Assembly (NCBI GenBank): GCA_017469625.1
Contig: JAFUGA010000056.1
Coordinates: 1 to 42,903, forward strand
DNA from: Bacteroidales bacterium
GTDB taxonomy: Bacteria; Bacteroidota; Bacteroidia; Bacteroidales; P3
Direction of reading: 5' to 3'
DNA: 42,903 nucleotides
The notes beneath the pieces were generated by a model. It ran no database searches, was not told the DNA's origin, and worked only from the letters and a program-made list of their open reading frames with translations. The translations under genes were made by a program, and so were the position numbers. Below are positions 17,366-26,887 of this stretch, one piece after another; position 1 is the stretch's first letter, and each line of letters opens with the position of its first letter.

Positions 17366-18538
17366 ATGAAAAGATTGTATATTGCTGTGGTGTTTATGTG
17401 CTTGTTTGCAATGAATACCTATTCTCAAATAGAGAATTTGAAACTCAATGGCTATGTTCAGACAGATTTTGCTGTAGTAGGAAAGGACGGAAAAGCCTTT
17501 ATAGGTCCCGCTTGGTCAGAAGCAAGGGACGGAAACTCAGATTATTACTTTCGTTATGGAGTAAAGCGTGGTTTAATTAGAGGAACTTTTTCTTCGGGTA
17601 AAGGAAAAGGTGCTTTGGAGATAAACGTTACAGAAGCAGGAGTTATTCCTTTGGTTGCCTTTGGTGAATACGATTTTACCGATTGGTTTTCTATGCAAGC
17701 AGGTTTGTTGAACATAGATTTTGGTTACGAACTTATGTACCCATCTTCAAAGTTAGAAACCTTGGAAAGAAGTATGCATACCCAGATGTTATTTCCAAAA
17801 GAACACGACCTTGGTTTTCAAACGACGTTCAAACTTCCTATCTCTTCACAGAAAAGCAATCTTACTCTGTCTTTGGCTCTTATGTCCGGTAATGGAATAA
17901 ACAAGATTGCCGATAAAAATATGAATTTTATGTCCCATTTGAAATACGATTATAGTGCTGAAAAGTATGCATTCGGATTAGGATTTTCTTGGTACGAAGG
18001 CAAGACAAACAATGCTGATACTTTGTTCCATGAGATAAAAAATTCGCAATGGTTGGCAAAACAAGTAGATGCAAACAGAAAAAATACAAGAAGATACATA
18101 AACTTTGAAGCAGAGTTGGATTTGTTTAACTCTTTCGGAACTTCTTCTTTTAGAACAGAATGCACTTTTGGTATTCAACCATCACAAGAAAAAGATTTTA
18201 CTTCCCAAGACGGCAATTCGTACAACATAAACAACGCTTTCTCTTATAGTCGTCATTTTTTAGGAGCATACCTATATTATATACAACAGTTGGGTACTAC
18301 ACCGTTTATGCTGATTGCTAAGTATGCTTATTTGGATAAAAACACGCAACTATCTTCCTCACAGATAACAAACCCAACCGATGCAGCATTTAACAATTTC
18401 GGTATAGGACTGAAATACAACTATAATGAACATATCTCTATGGAAATTTTCTATGACAAATACACCAATGAACACAATTCTTTTGTAAAAGAACTTAAAG
18501 ATGATGTTTGCCATTTAAGACTACAATATTTATTCTGA
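17366..18538 (+). CDS. Outer-membrane porin-like protein
   Basis: The 390-residue protein has a signal peptide (MKRLYIAVVFMCLFAMNTYSQ). It then has a barrel-type body of alternating aromatic-rich strands (LNGYVQTDFAVVG, YYFRYGVKRGLIRGTF, WFSMQAGLLNIDFGYELMY) and ends with a terminal strand (CHLRLQYLF) whose last residue is Phe, as expected for outer-membrane insertion. It resembles Bacteroidota porins related to the phosphate-selective porin O/P superfamily; the substrate is not evident. It starts 1 nt after priA, although the functions look unrelated. Confidence 0.75.
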   Translation: MKRLYIAVVFMCLFAMNTYSQIENLKLNGYVQTDFAVVGKDGKAFIGPAWSEARDGNSDYYFRYGVKRGLIRGTFSSGKGKGALEINVTEAGVIPLVAFGEYDFTDWFSMQAGLLNIDFGYELMYPSSKLETLERSMHTQMLFPKEHDLGFQTTFKLPISSQKSNLTLSLALMSGNGINKIADKNMNFMSHLKYDYSAEKYAFGLGFSWYEGKTNNADTLFHEIKNSQWLAKQVDANRKNTRRYINFEAELDLFNSFGTSSFRTECTFGIQPSQEKDFTSQDGNSYNINNAFSYSRHFLGAYLYYIQQLGTTPFMLIAKYAYLDKNTQLSSSQITNPTDAAFNNFGIGLKYNYNEHISMEIFYDKYTNEHNSFVKELKDDVCHLRLQYLF

Positions 18539-18564
18539 TAAATACTTTAAAATCAACCTTTCAT

Positions 18565-18753
18565 GAAACGAAGTTTTAGAATTCTAAAACTTCGTTTCAC
18601 TATCACAGAACTTGATTCTAATTTTCTAAAACAAAGAAAGAGAATTCTAAAACAAAGTTCTACAAAAATAAAACAAAGAGATAGAAAATTAAAACTTTGT
18701 TTTAGAAAATTCTTTCTTTGTTTCGTGAGTGTAGAATAAAGTTTTAGAAAAGC
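18565..18753 (+). repeat. 21-bp quasi-palindromic array C (9 units)
   Basis: Nine units run without a break from 18565 in exact 21-bp steps. Core variants in register are CGAAG, CTTCG, CTTGA, CAAAG, CTTTG and TAAAG. Both forms of the second half appear (TAGAAAATT-like and TAATTTTCT). The unit at 18712 begins CTTTC instead of AAAAC. The array separates two co-directional outer-membrane protein genes and ends 76 bp before the next TATCTTTG promoter box. Confidence 0.88.
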
Positions 18754-18828
18754 TGAGTGAAAAAGGTTCATATTTCTTTCAAACAATAATAGTTTTTGTA
18801 TATAAAATGTTTTTTCAGATATTTTGTA

Positions 18829-18836
18829 TATCTTTG
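18829..18836 (+). promoter_or_regulatory. -7 box for the outer-membrane protein gene at 18861
   Basis: TATCTTTG lies 24 bp before the ATG at 18861. No TTTG is found at the standard spacing. It shows that an upstream in-frame start at 18807 is not used. Confidence 0.6.
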
Positions 18837-18860
18837 CAAATTAAAATAAGAGAGTTGGAT

Positions 18861-20111
18861 ATGAAAAAATATTTAAAATTATTGTCTTTTTTGTCGCTAA
18901 TGATGTTTGGTTTTACCTCTTTTGCAGGAAATACGGATACTATAGAAGTAAAGTCGGATAGTATAATGTTAAAAAATGACGAAAAATTTGCACTAAAAAA
19001 TAAACTTTTCTTTGATATAGAAACCAAAGGATTTTTTGTAGATAATGAGTTTAAAAGACAAGTGGCTTATGGATATACTTTGCCGGGTATGAGAGTGGTG
19101 CCGCGTCTTACTTATTTCTTGCAAGAAAATGTTTCTTTATCCTTAGGTTTTTCTGCTTTAAGGTATTGGGGGTTAGAAATATATCCTCGTTATCTGTATT
19201 CTTCTGTACCGGAATATTCTGCAAAGAACAATCAACATACAATACATTTTCTGCCTTTTATGAGGTTTGATTGGAAGATAAACGATAAATTGTCTTTTAC
19301 CTTAGGCAACATAGATAACAGTGAAGGACACGGTTTGGACGTTGCTTTATGGAATAGCGAACTTTCTCTTTCACAGGATTATGAAGAAGGTATGCAACTG
19401 AAATACCAATCTATGATAGGTGAAGATGAATTGTGGGTAAATTGGCAAAATTTTAACTTAAAAAATGATATAGATAGAGAAAGTCTTCTTATGGGTTGGA
19501 GTGGAAACAAGAACATTTATTGGAACAATTACATGGACGCATTATCCTTTTCTTATGCTTTTTTGTGGCAACATCATGGAGGGGAATTAGATACTCTAAC
19601 TACTTTACCTTTAGACCATTGGACTAACGGAAATATTGGAGTGAATTATATACATCTCATAGGAAAGAAATATTTTCAGTTTTTCTTTCTTTCCTTTGAT
19701 TATTTCTTCTCAAAAGCACTGAAAAACGATACTTGGTTTTTCAAAGATGGCCACGCATGGTTTGCAAAAGCAACCTTATACGGTAGCAATTATTCTGCCC
19801 GCATAGGATATTATTATTCTCATCAAATGATTTCTTTGTATGGTAGTCCTTTTTTCTCAAACCTTGCTGAGCGAAATCCTAATGCATACTACCCAGACAA
19901 TCATTTATTGTATGGTAGATTTGATTATAATCTTACTAAAACTAAGACTTTCAATATTACGGCTTTCACAGAACTGTTTTATAAGTTAGATACCAAAACG
20001 AATATTCAAACCGAAGATAGAAACCTTAGTATTTCCATAGGTTTAAAGATGGAATACGATGATAGCTTCTTTATAAAGACAAAACGCTCTGTAATAAATA
20101 CTTGGAGATAA
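18861..20111 (+). CDS. Predicted outer-membrane beta-barrel protein, unknown family
   Basis: The 416-residue protein has a signal peptide (MKKYLKLLSFLSLMMFGFTSFA), a short charged stretch (to about residue 50) and then many strand-like segments rich in Tyr, Trp and Phe (YPRYLYSSVPEY, WVNWQNFNLKND, SARIGYYYSHQM). I do not recognise the family. The pattern fits a large outer-membrane barrel. The stop overlaps the ATG of the next gene (TAATG), so the two products are probably made together; the second is a FISUMP-like secreted protein. Confidence 0.7.
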   Translation: MKKYLKLLSFLSLMMFGFTSFAGNTDTIEVKSDSIMLKNDEKFALKNKLFFDIETKGFFVDNEFKRQVAYGYTLPGMRVVPRLTYFLQENVSLSLGFSALRYWGLEIYPRYLYSSVPEYSAKNNQHTIHFLPFMRFDWKINDKLSFTLGNIDNSEGHGLDVALWNSELSLSQDYEEGMQLKYQSMIGEDELWVNWQNFNLKNDIDRESLLMGWSGNKNIYWNNYMDALSFSYAFLWQHHGGELDTLTTLPLDHWTNGNIGVNYIHLIGKKYFQFFFLSFDYFFSKALKNDTWFFKDGHAWFAKATLYGSNYSARIGYYYSHQMISLYGSPFFSNLAERNPNAYYPDNHLLYGRFDYNLTKTKTFNITAFTELFYKLDTKTNIQTEDRNLSISIGLKMEYDDSFFIKTKRSVINTWR

Positions 20112-20863
20112 TGTTATTATTAAAAAACAGATTTATATTATTTTTCTCTTTCTTGTTATTCTGTGCTATGGTGTCTGCACAGAGTTACGATGAAAACTTC
20201 TCTAAACCCATTGTAACAGAGAAAGGAAATTTTACATATTACGAACTTTTTCCTATACGTACGGAAATAGGGGATATAATCTTTTTGGATAGAAATCTTG
20301 GGGCAATATCTGCCGATGTTTCTTCTTCGGACTCTTGGGGAGATTTATATCAATGGGGTAGAGCAACAGATGGACATGAGAAAAGAATATCTGACACCAC
20401 TTCTACCATATCTCCGACTTACGAAGCAAGGAATGATGACTTTATTATAGACTCTGCAAAGGCTAATGATTGGATAGTTTCACCCGATGATTACTTGTGG
20501 AATGACAAAGATAGGACAAATAATCCTTGTCCTTGTGGTTACCGTTTGCCAACAGAGGAAGAATGGCGTGCAGTCTTGTCTTTGGGTGCTGAAATAAAAT
20601 CTACAGGAGCAGGTTCTTATTATTTGGATATAGCAGACGGCGAATTGAAATTACCATGTGCAGGTTTGCGAAACGCTTATACAGGAGATTTTCAGTATCA
20701 AGGTATGAGAGGATATTATTGGGCAGGAGATGTAAAAACAAATGGGCTTTCGGGTTGTATGGATTTTAACAAGGCAGAGATAACAACAAATGTTACTGAT
20801 TATGGATTTAGAGCATTTGGTAGAAGTGTTAGATGTGTGAAAGATATAGACAAAACAAAATAA
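20111..20863 (+). CDS. Secreted protein with Fibrobacter-type (FISUMP) paralogous domain
   Basis: The 250-residue protein has a signal peptide (MLLLKNRFILFFSFLLFCAMVSAQ). The rest matches the fib_succ_major pattern: DIIFLDRNLGA, GDLYQWGRATDGHE, CPCGYRLPTEEEWRAVL, GMRGYYWAGDV and a final FRAFGRSVRCVKD. These domains resemble the formylglycine-enzyme/C-lectin fold and occur on secreted surface proteins; no activity can be assigned. The start ATG overlaps the previous stop; an in-frame TTG three codons earlier is less likely. The ABC transporter genes follow after 4 nt. Confidence 0.8.
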   Translation: MLLLKNRFILFFSFLLFCAMVSAQSYDENFSKPIVTEKGNFTYYELFPIRTEIGDIIFLDRNLGAISADVSSSDSWGDLYQWGRATDGHEKRISDTTSTISPTYEARNDDFIIDSAKANDWIVSPDDYLWNDKDRTNNPCPCGYRLPTEEEWRAVLSLGAEIKSTGAGSYYLDIADGELKLPCAGLRNAYTGDFQYQGMRGYYWAGDVKTNGLSGCMDFNKAEITTNVTDYGFRAFGRSVRCVKDIDKTK

Positions 20864-20867
20864 CATA

Positions 20868-21785
20868 ATGGAAAATATACTTGAAATAAAAAGCGTAACT
20901 AAAAACTATTCTTCAAAAAAGGCTATAGATAATGTTTCGTTTGATGTTCCTAAAGGTGAGGTTTTTGGTCTGCTTGGACCTAATGGAGCAGGCAAAACCA
21001 CACTTATAAGAATGATAAACCAGATAACAATGCCAGACGAAGGAGAGATACTGTTTGAAAACGAGATTTTGTCGGAAAAACATATTCCTTTTGTGGGTTA
21101 TTTACCAGAAGAGAGAGGTCTATATAAAAAGATGAAAGTGGGTGAGGTAGCATTATATCTTGCCGAATTAAAAGGGTTGAAAGGTATAGAGGCAAGACAA
21201 AGATTGGATGCTTGGTTTGAAAAGTTTGAAATAACGGAATGGTGGAACAAAAAAGTAGAAGAACTCAGCAAAGGTATGCAACAAAAAGTACAGTTCATTA
21301 CTACAGTTCTGCACAATCCGAGATTGCTTATTTTTGATGAACCATTTTCAGGCTTTGACCCTTTAAACGCAAACCTATTGAAACAAGAAATCTTATCATT
21401 GAAAGAAAACGGTGCTACCATTATTTTTTCTACTCATAATATGGCAAGTGTGGAAGAGATATGCGATAGAATAGTGCTTATAAACTCAGCACACAATATT
21501 CTTTCAGGTAGTGTGAAAGAGATAAAACAACGTTTCAAAACCAATGAATACGAAATGATTACTACCTCTTCTGAAATAGAACATCTGATAACAGAAGGGG
21601 TTATTCTGAAAAGTAAAAAACAAGGTAAAGATTCTCAAACTATCTCTGTTTTGCAAATACCTCAAGGTAAAAATGCAGAACTCCTATCTTCCATACTAAA
21701 AGAAACAGAAATCATTTCTTATAAAGAAATCTTACCTACAATGAACGATATATTTATTCACACAGTAAAAACTAACAACAAATGA
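20868..21785 (+). CDS. ABC transporter ATP-binding protein, NatA-like
   Basis: The 305-residue protein has a complete ABC ATPase domain: Walker A GPNGAGKTT near residue 40, a Q-loop (FVGYLPEERGLYKKMKVGE region), the signature LSKGMQQKV, Walker B LLIFDEPFSGFDP and the switch His in IIFSTHNM. A C-terminal extension of about 90 residues is typical of the NatA/DrrA export group. It is paired with the permease that follows, overlapping by 4 nt. The likely role is ATP-driven export, possibly of Na+ or a drug-like compound; substrate unknown. Confidence 0.93.
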   Translation: MENILEIKSVTKNYSSKKAIDNVSFDVPKGEVFGLLGPNGAGKTTLIRMINQITMPDEGEILFENEILSEKHIPFVGYLPEERGLYKKMKVGEVALYLAELKGLKGIEARQRLDAWFEKFEITEWWNKKVEELSKGMQQKVQFITTVLHNPRLLIFDEPFSGFDPLNANLLKQEILSLKENGATIIFSTHNMASVEEICDRIVLINSAHNILSGSVKEIKQRFKTNEYEMITTSSEIEHLITEGVILKSKKQGKDSQTISVLQIPQGKNAELLSSILKETEIISYKEILPTMNDIFIHTVKTNNK

Positions 21786-23131
21786 ACAAACTTTGGATAA
21801 TAATAAAAAGAGAGTATCTTTCAAGGGTAAAAAAGAAGTCTTTCTTTGTAATGACTATCTTAGGTCCTATACTTATGGTACTGCTTATAGTTTTGCCTGT
21901 CTTGTTGCAAAAAAGTACTCAAAAGAATTATAATATAATAGTTGTAGATGAAACACAGAAAACCGTTATAGAAGGAGATACTATAAGTTTTTTTGCAGGC
22001 AAATACAAAAGTAATGATGTTCTCACTTTCCAATATTCAAAGAGTGTAGAAGAATCTCAACAACTTTTGAAAGAAGGTCTTTGCGATGGAGTGCTTGAAA
22101 TTGTTTCTACTTCGGATAATCCTCCTATAAAAGCCTTTCTTTTCCATGGTGAAACAGAGATAAGTTTGGACGCTACAACAGAGATAAAGGACCAGACAAA
22201 ACAGATATTCAAAAACTCAGTCTTAAGAGTTAATTACAATATGTCTGAACAAGATATAAAAGTAGTAAATGACCCAAAGATAGGTTTTTATACCAAAAAC
22301 ATAGATACAGGAGAAGACTCATCTTCTGCACTAAAGACTGTGTTGGGTGTTATCTTGGGATTTGTTATATACTTTTTCATTTTCTTGTTTGGTTCACAGG
22401 TTATGAGGAGTGTAGGAGAAGAGAAGTCATCACGTATAATAGAGGTTTTGGCTTCAAGTGTTAAAAGTGTCTATCTTCTTTTTGGCAAGATAATAGCAAC
22501 AGCCCTTTTAGGATTGACACAGATTGCTTTATGGATAGTTCTTACTTTTATTATCTTAGGAGGTATCTCTTTGGTAGAACCAAATATCTTGCAACCAAAA
22601 GAACAATCCACCGTGCAAATATCTGAAAGGGTGGTAAATGTAGATGCTATGGATTTTACACAAGAAGAACCTGCTTTCATACAACAGGCTATGCAGGAGA
22701 TACAATCTATAAACTTCCCTCTAATAATATCTATGTTTGTAGTGTATTTTCTTTTGGGTTACTTGTTGTATGGTTCTCTGTTTGGAGCAGTAGGAGCCTT
22801 GATAGACAACGATACAGATAATAGCCAATTTACTTTACCTGTAACCGTGCCACTTATCCTTGCTATAATATGCGCTCCTATGGTTATGTCAGACCCATCT
22901 GGTGGAGTAGCCTTTTGGCTTTCTATCATTCCATTTACTTCACCTATTATTATGCTTATAAGATTACCTTTCGGTATTCCTGTATGGCAGTTGTCTGTTT
23001 CTATAGTTCTATTGATTTTAACTATATTCCTATGCGTTTGGATAGCATCTAAAATATATAGAATGGGTATTCTTATGTATGGAAAAAACTTTACATGGAA
23101 AGAAGTTATAAAATGGTTTAAAAAGAAATAA
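21782..23131 (+). CDS. ABC transporter permease, NatB-like (ABC-2 type)
   Basis: The 449-residue inner-membrane protein has one N-terminal membrane segment (FFVMTILGPILMVLLIVLPVL), a large extracytoplasmic domain (about residues 45-185) and then a cluster of five or so membrane segments, including VLGVILGFVIYFFIFLFGSQV and LLGLTQIALWIVLTFIILGG. The motif RSVGEEKSSRIIEVLASSV after the second segment is characteristic of ABC-2 and NatB permeases. It forms an exporter with the overlapping ATPase. A strong terminator follows the stop. Confidence 0.92.
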   Translation: MNKLWIIIKREYLSRVKKKSFFVMTILGPILMVLLIVLPVLLQKSTQKNYNIIVVDETQKTVIEGDTISFFAGKYKSNDVLTFQYSKSVEESQQLLKEGLCDGVLEIVSTSDNPPIKAFLFHGETEISLDATTEIKDQTKQIFKNSVLRVNYNMSEQDIKVVNDPKIGFYTKNIDTGEDSSSALKTVLGVILGFVIYFFIFLFGSQVMRSVGEEKSSRIIEVLASSVKSVYLLFGKIIATALLGLTQIALWIVLTFIILGGISLVEPNILQPKEQSTVQISERVVNVDAMDFTQEEPAFIQQAMQEIQSINFPLIISMFVVYFLLGYLLYGSLFGAVGALIDNDTDNSQFTLPVTVPLILAIICAPMVMSDPSGGVAFWLSIIPFTSPIIMLIRLPFGIPVWQLSVSIVLLILTIFLCVWIASKIYRMGILMYGKNFTWKEVIKWFKKK

Positions 23132-23137
23132 TAACAG

Positions 23138-23167
23138 AAAACGCACCACAAAACACGGTGCGTTTTT
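23138..23167 (+). terminator. Terminator of the NatAB-like operon
   Basis: AAAACGCACC (23138-23147) pairs perfectly with GGTGCGTTTT (23157-23166) around a 9-nt loop, and T-rich sequence follows. It lies just ahead of array D, so array D is not needed for termination. Confidence 0.88.
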
Positions 23168-23185
23168 CTTTTTCTTAACTAAAAT

Positions 23186-23332
23186 AAAACCTTGTTTCAT
23201 TCTCACGAAACTTTGTTTTAATTTCATAGAACTTTGTTTTAATTTCACGAAACAAAGTTTTAGAATTCTCTTTCTTTGTTTTAGAAAATTAGAACTTTAT
23301 TCTACAAAAATGAAACTTTGTTCTATGATTTT
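23186..23332 (-). repeat. 21-bp quasi-palindromic array D (7 units, mostly inverted)
   Basis: Units start at 23186, 23207, 23228, 23249, 23270, 23291 and 23312. Most carry the CTTTG core and TTAATTTCAT second half, the reverse complement of the common form, so the array runs mostly on the minus strand; the unit at 23249 carries GAAACAAAG. It lies between a plus-strand operon with its own terminator and the end of the minus-strand lipoprotein gene, touching that gene's last codon. Confidence 0.85.
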
Positions 23333-23766
23333 ATAATTGTCTTTCAAATTTATACCTTGTAATAGTATTTGTTGGCATAAGAGGTAAATCAGATTCACAT
23401 TGCCATATTAACGTATTATGAGAAGAATTCTCTGGTACAACTGTCCAATAAATATCATTTGGATATATTGTTGAAAAATATTCTCCCCACATTTTCATTA
23501 TTTTAATTGTATCTCTGCTTACTTGTTCATACACTGCCCACGTATCATTGAAAAAATACAATTCTTCTGTAAAGTTATCAGGCTTTACCTCTGTATAGAA
23601 TTTTCTTTCTTTTTTATACAATTTCATTGTAATAGATACATTATCATCTATTTTGCATACCCAAGTAGATACATTATCTTCTTCTTCATCTGAACAACTA
23701 ACAAAGGTTAGTCCTGTAAATACTGCAATAAATAGCAGTAATAGTGTTGTTTTGATTGCTTTTCAT
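23331..23766 (-). pseudogene. Lipoprotein gene with a one-base frame break after its start codon
   Basis: The ATG at 23766 is followed by AAAAGC, and its own frame stops after 22 codons. One frame over, starting at 23762, the sequence reads KAIKTTLLLLFIAVFTGL then TFVSCSDEEED, an almost perfect lipoprotein signal peptide and lipobox, and continues without a stop to 23331. The 98-residue body (MKLYKKERKFY onward) is in this second frame. Removing one A, or adding two, in the AAAA after ATG would restore one protein of about 144 residues. No other start codon precedes the signal peptide. The function of the body is unknown. It may be a recent mutation, phase-variable, or a sequencing error. The GH92 gene lies 80 bp upstream on the same strand. 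Confidence 0.75.
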
Positions 23767-23846
23767 ATGTTTTATGTTTTTTGATTTTGTTTATATGCGT
23801 TTTATTTTATGGAATTGGTATTATATGAAATAGGGTTACAACGATG

Positions 23847-26723
23847 TTATTGTATATCTACTTCATCTATAAATAGCCAAGATTTTTCTCCTGCTGAAAG
23901 GTGCCAATCTGGATTGGTCTTTCTGTTATATGCTTTCATTTTTATATATCTTGCATTTATAGTTTTTGAAGTATAAAAAGTATGGGTAACTATGTTGTGT
24001 TCTGTTTCGTTTATAGGATTTTCTATGGTTTCAAACAAAGTAAAGTTTTCTCCATCATCAGAAACATAATACTCAACCTTTGTTGGCATAAATATCCATG
24101 CTCTTTCGTCTTGAATAAAGTTGCCACCTACTTTGTTTAACTTTTGTTTCTCACCCATATCTATAATAACCTCTACATCTTCTCCCCAATAACCTTGCCA
24201 AGAACCTAATTTCCAATTACTGCTTCCCCGTTTTAAATCTATAAGAGCATTATCTCCTCCAGCAGTGTATTGAGGGCTATATTTGGAAAGCACTTTTATA
24301 GTTCTGTTTTTTGGAACTTTATAGAAAGATGCAGAATAAATCAAATCTCCATTGTATTTTGTTGTAGTGTTTAAATCATACCTATAGGTTGAAACATCTT
24401 TATCCGTTCCTACAGTTTTCTTTTCTACTTCTCTTGCTTTATAATCATTACCTATTTCATATCTTTTTATTTGCAACTTATCGGAAAAACTTCCTGTGCC
24501 TTCATATTCAAGGAAGTTGGCAATGTTTATAAGATTGTCTTCTATCTTTGAAAAAGGTCTGTTTTCTATTTTTTTGCCGAAATCTTTGTTTGGAGTAGGG
24601 GACATAACAAAAGAAAGTTCTCCTCCGTTTATTATATCTTCGTGTGTAATGAATGTTTTAGTGTATTCACTACCATTAAGACTAAGACTTTTTACATAAG
24701 GAGTGTTGTTTCCTTGTTTAGAATTTATGGTAAATGTTTTGCCGTTTTCTAAATGTATTACCGCTTTGTCAAACAAAGGAGAGCCTATAATATAATCTCC
24801 ACTTATAGGACTAACAGGATAAAAACCTAAAGTACTTAAAACATACCATGCTGCCATTTGCCCACAATCATCATTACCACAAACTCCGTCTGGTTTATCG
24901 CTATAAAGTGTTGAAAGTATTTTTCGTACTAAGGCTTGAGTTTTCCATGCTTGTCCTCCGTAATTATAAAGGTAAGCCATGTGTTGAGAAGGTTCGTTGC
25001 CGTGTGCATATTGTCCTATTAGACCTGTAACATCTGCTTGATTTCTTCCTGTGGTAGATTCTTGTGAGTTGAAACATTCATCAAGTTTTTTGCAGAAATT
25101 TTTATCTCCTCCCATCATTTCCATAAGGGTATTCATATCCTGAGGTACATAAAAAGTATATTGCCAACCATTACCTTCGGTATAATTTATATCTATCTGT
25201 TTAGGGTCAAAATTAGGTATAAATCTACCGTTTTCTTTTGGTTGAATAAAGGTGTTATTTGGGTTAAATAAGTTTTTGTAATATTGTGCTTTTTCTATAT
25301 ACTTATTATATATATCTATCTTGTTCATTCTCTTTGCAACTTCTGCTATACAGTACATATTATAAGCATATTCTACCGTTTTAGAAACGCTTTCGTGTTC
25401 GTCTTCAGCAGAGATATAACCATATCTATTAAAGAATTGCAAACCTCTTTCATTCAGTTCGGCTGTTTCTATCATAGATTGCAAAACTTGTTCGTCTGAA
25501 ATATAAAGATTAGGTACTTTTTTCCAAATCTCAGATAAAGCACTTATACCGTGAGCCCCTATCATACAATGTGTTTCCCAAGAATATAACTCCCACATAG
25601 GCAATTCTCCACTTTGAGAAAAAATATCAAAGAATGTAGACGCAAAATCTCTACAAATAGAAGGGTTGATTATAGTCATAAGAGGGTTTAATGCTCTGTA
25701 AGTGTCCCATAAAGAGAAAACGGTATACCTATTATAGTTTTCTGTAGAGAAGATATTAGGTGCAGGAAACTGACCATCTATTTTTTCATACCACATTCCT
25801 CTATAGTGTCCATCAACATCTGAATAAAGATTTGGTGCTATCATACAATGATATAAAGAAGTATAAAACGTTCTTTGCTGTTGTTTTGTTCCACCCTCTA
25901 TTTCTATAACACTAAGGGCTTTTTCCCAAAGACTTTCTGAACGTTGTCTTGCTTGTTCAAAATTCTTTATTTTTTCAGATTCTAAGTTTTTCATAGCACC
26001 GCTTTTATTTACAGAAGAGATAGCAGTACGTACTTCTATGATATTGTCTTTCTCGTTGCTTCTTCCAAAATATAGATATAGTTTTCCTCTTTCTTTGTCA
26101 AGGAAAGTTTTAGAAATATTCTTGGAAAAATGAGTGGCAAAATATATATGTTGTTCTTCGTTCCACGATTTAGATTTCCTAAATCCTACAACGGTTTTTG
26201 CGTTCTTTATCTCTATGTTCCAATCCAATGTTTTATCCCTATATTTCATATCTATAACAATAGCCATTATCTTGTTATTAGATGGGTAAGTGTATTTGTG
26301 ATAACCACATCTTTCTGTAGCAGAAAGTTCGCAAAGAATACCGTTATTGGCTTTTACAGAATAATAACCAGCATGTGCATTCTCGTTTTCGTGTTGGAAA
26401 TAGAAAGCATAGGATTCCATATTCTTGTCAAGCATAGTAGGAGTAAATAAAATATCACACAAATCCTCTACTCCCGTACCAGAAAGATGTGTATGAGAAA
26501 ATCCATAAATGGTATTATCTGTATAATGATAGCCACTGCAACCGTCCCAACCACTAAGTCTTGTATCAGGGCTAAGTTGCACCATTCCAAACGGAGCAAC
26601 CGCTCCTGGATAAGTATGACCGTGTTCAGCCGTTCCAACGAAAGGATTTACTAAATATATTCTTTGTGCAGAAACTATTGTACAAAGAAACAATAACATA
26701 ATGATAAAGAAACTTTTTTTCAT
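23847..26723 (-). CDS. Glycoside hydrolase family 92 alpha-mannosidase with C-terminal F5/8-type domain
   Basis: The 958-residue exported enzyme is of the Ca2+-dependent alpha-mannosidase family (mostly exo alpha-1,2) found widely in Bacteroidota. A signal peptide (MKKSFFIIMLLFLCTIVSAQ) precedes the N-terminal beta-sandwich (VNPFVGTAEHGHTYPGAVAP, GFSHTHLSGTG). The catalytic helical barrel includes SLWDTYRALNPL, GRNQADVTGLIGQYAHGNEP and GNDDCGQMAAWYVLSTLGF. From about residue 820 a discoidin-like (F5/8 type C) domain follows, which may bind sugars. Host or yeast N-glycans are usual substrates of the family. It has a strong promoter at 26760-26790. Confidence 0.94.
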   Translation of the reverse strand: MKKSFFIIMLLFLCTIVSAQRIYLVNPFVGTAEHGHTYPGAVAPFGMVQLSPDTRLSGWDGCSGYHYTDNTIYGFSHTHLSGTGVEDLCDILFTPTMLDKNMESYAFYFQHENENAHAGYYSVKANNGILCELSATERCGYHKYTYPSNNKIMAIVIDMKYRDKTLDWNIEIKNAKTVVGFRKSKSWNEEQHIYFATHFSKNISKTFLDKERGKLYLYFGRSNEKDNIIEVRTAISSVNKSGAMKNLESEKIKNFEQARQRSESLWEKALSVIEIEGGTKQQQRTFYTSLYHCMIAPNLYSDVDGHYRGMWYEKIDGQFPAPNIFSTENYNRYTVFSLWDTYRALNPLMTIINPSICRDFASTFFDIFSQSGELPMWELYSWETHCMIGAHGISALSEIWKKVPNLYISDEQVLQSMIETAELNERGLQFFNRYGYISAEDEHESVSKTVEYAYNMYCIAEVAKRMNKIDIYNKYIEKAQYYKNLFNPNNTFIQPKENGRFIPNFDPKQIDINYTEGNGWQYTFYVPQDMNTLMEMMGGDKNFCKKLDECFNSQESTTGRNQADVTGLIGQYAHGNEPSQHMAYLYNYGGQAWKTQALVRKILSTLYSDKPDGVCGNDDCGQMAAWYVLSTLGFYPVSPISGDYIIGSPLFDKAVIHLENGKTFTINSKQGNNTPYVKSLSLNGSEYTKTFITHEDIINGGELSFVMSPTPNKDFGKKIENRPFSKIEDNLINIANFLEYEGTGSFSDKLQIKRYEIGNDYKAREVEKKTVGTDKDVSTYRYDLNTTTKYNGDLIYSASFYKVPKNRTIKVLSKYSPQYTAGGDNALIDLKRGSSNWKLGSWQGYWGEDVEVIIDMGEKQKLNKVGGNFIQDERAWIFMPTKVEYYVSDDGENFTLFETIENPINETEHNIVTHTFYTSKTINARYIKMKAYNRKTNPDWHLSAGEKSWLFIDEVDIQ

Positions 26724-26759
26724 ATAGCATTCTATTTTTTATAACATATTTACCCATTG

Positions 26760-26790
26760 CAAAGGTAAAAAACTTTTTTAATAACACAAA
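26760..26790 (-). promoter_or_regulatory. GH92 promoter
   Basis: Minus-strand TTTG (26790-26787), a 19-bp spacer, then TACCTTTG (26767-26760), giving a leader of about 30 nt. Confidence 0.75.
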
Positions 26791-26887
26791 TTTTCTTGGA
26801 AAGTTTAAAATAAAAAACAATAAAATTGTAACAAACAACGTTTGCAAAACGTAAATAAAAATGTTTATATAAAAATAGTATAGCGTA

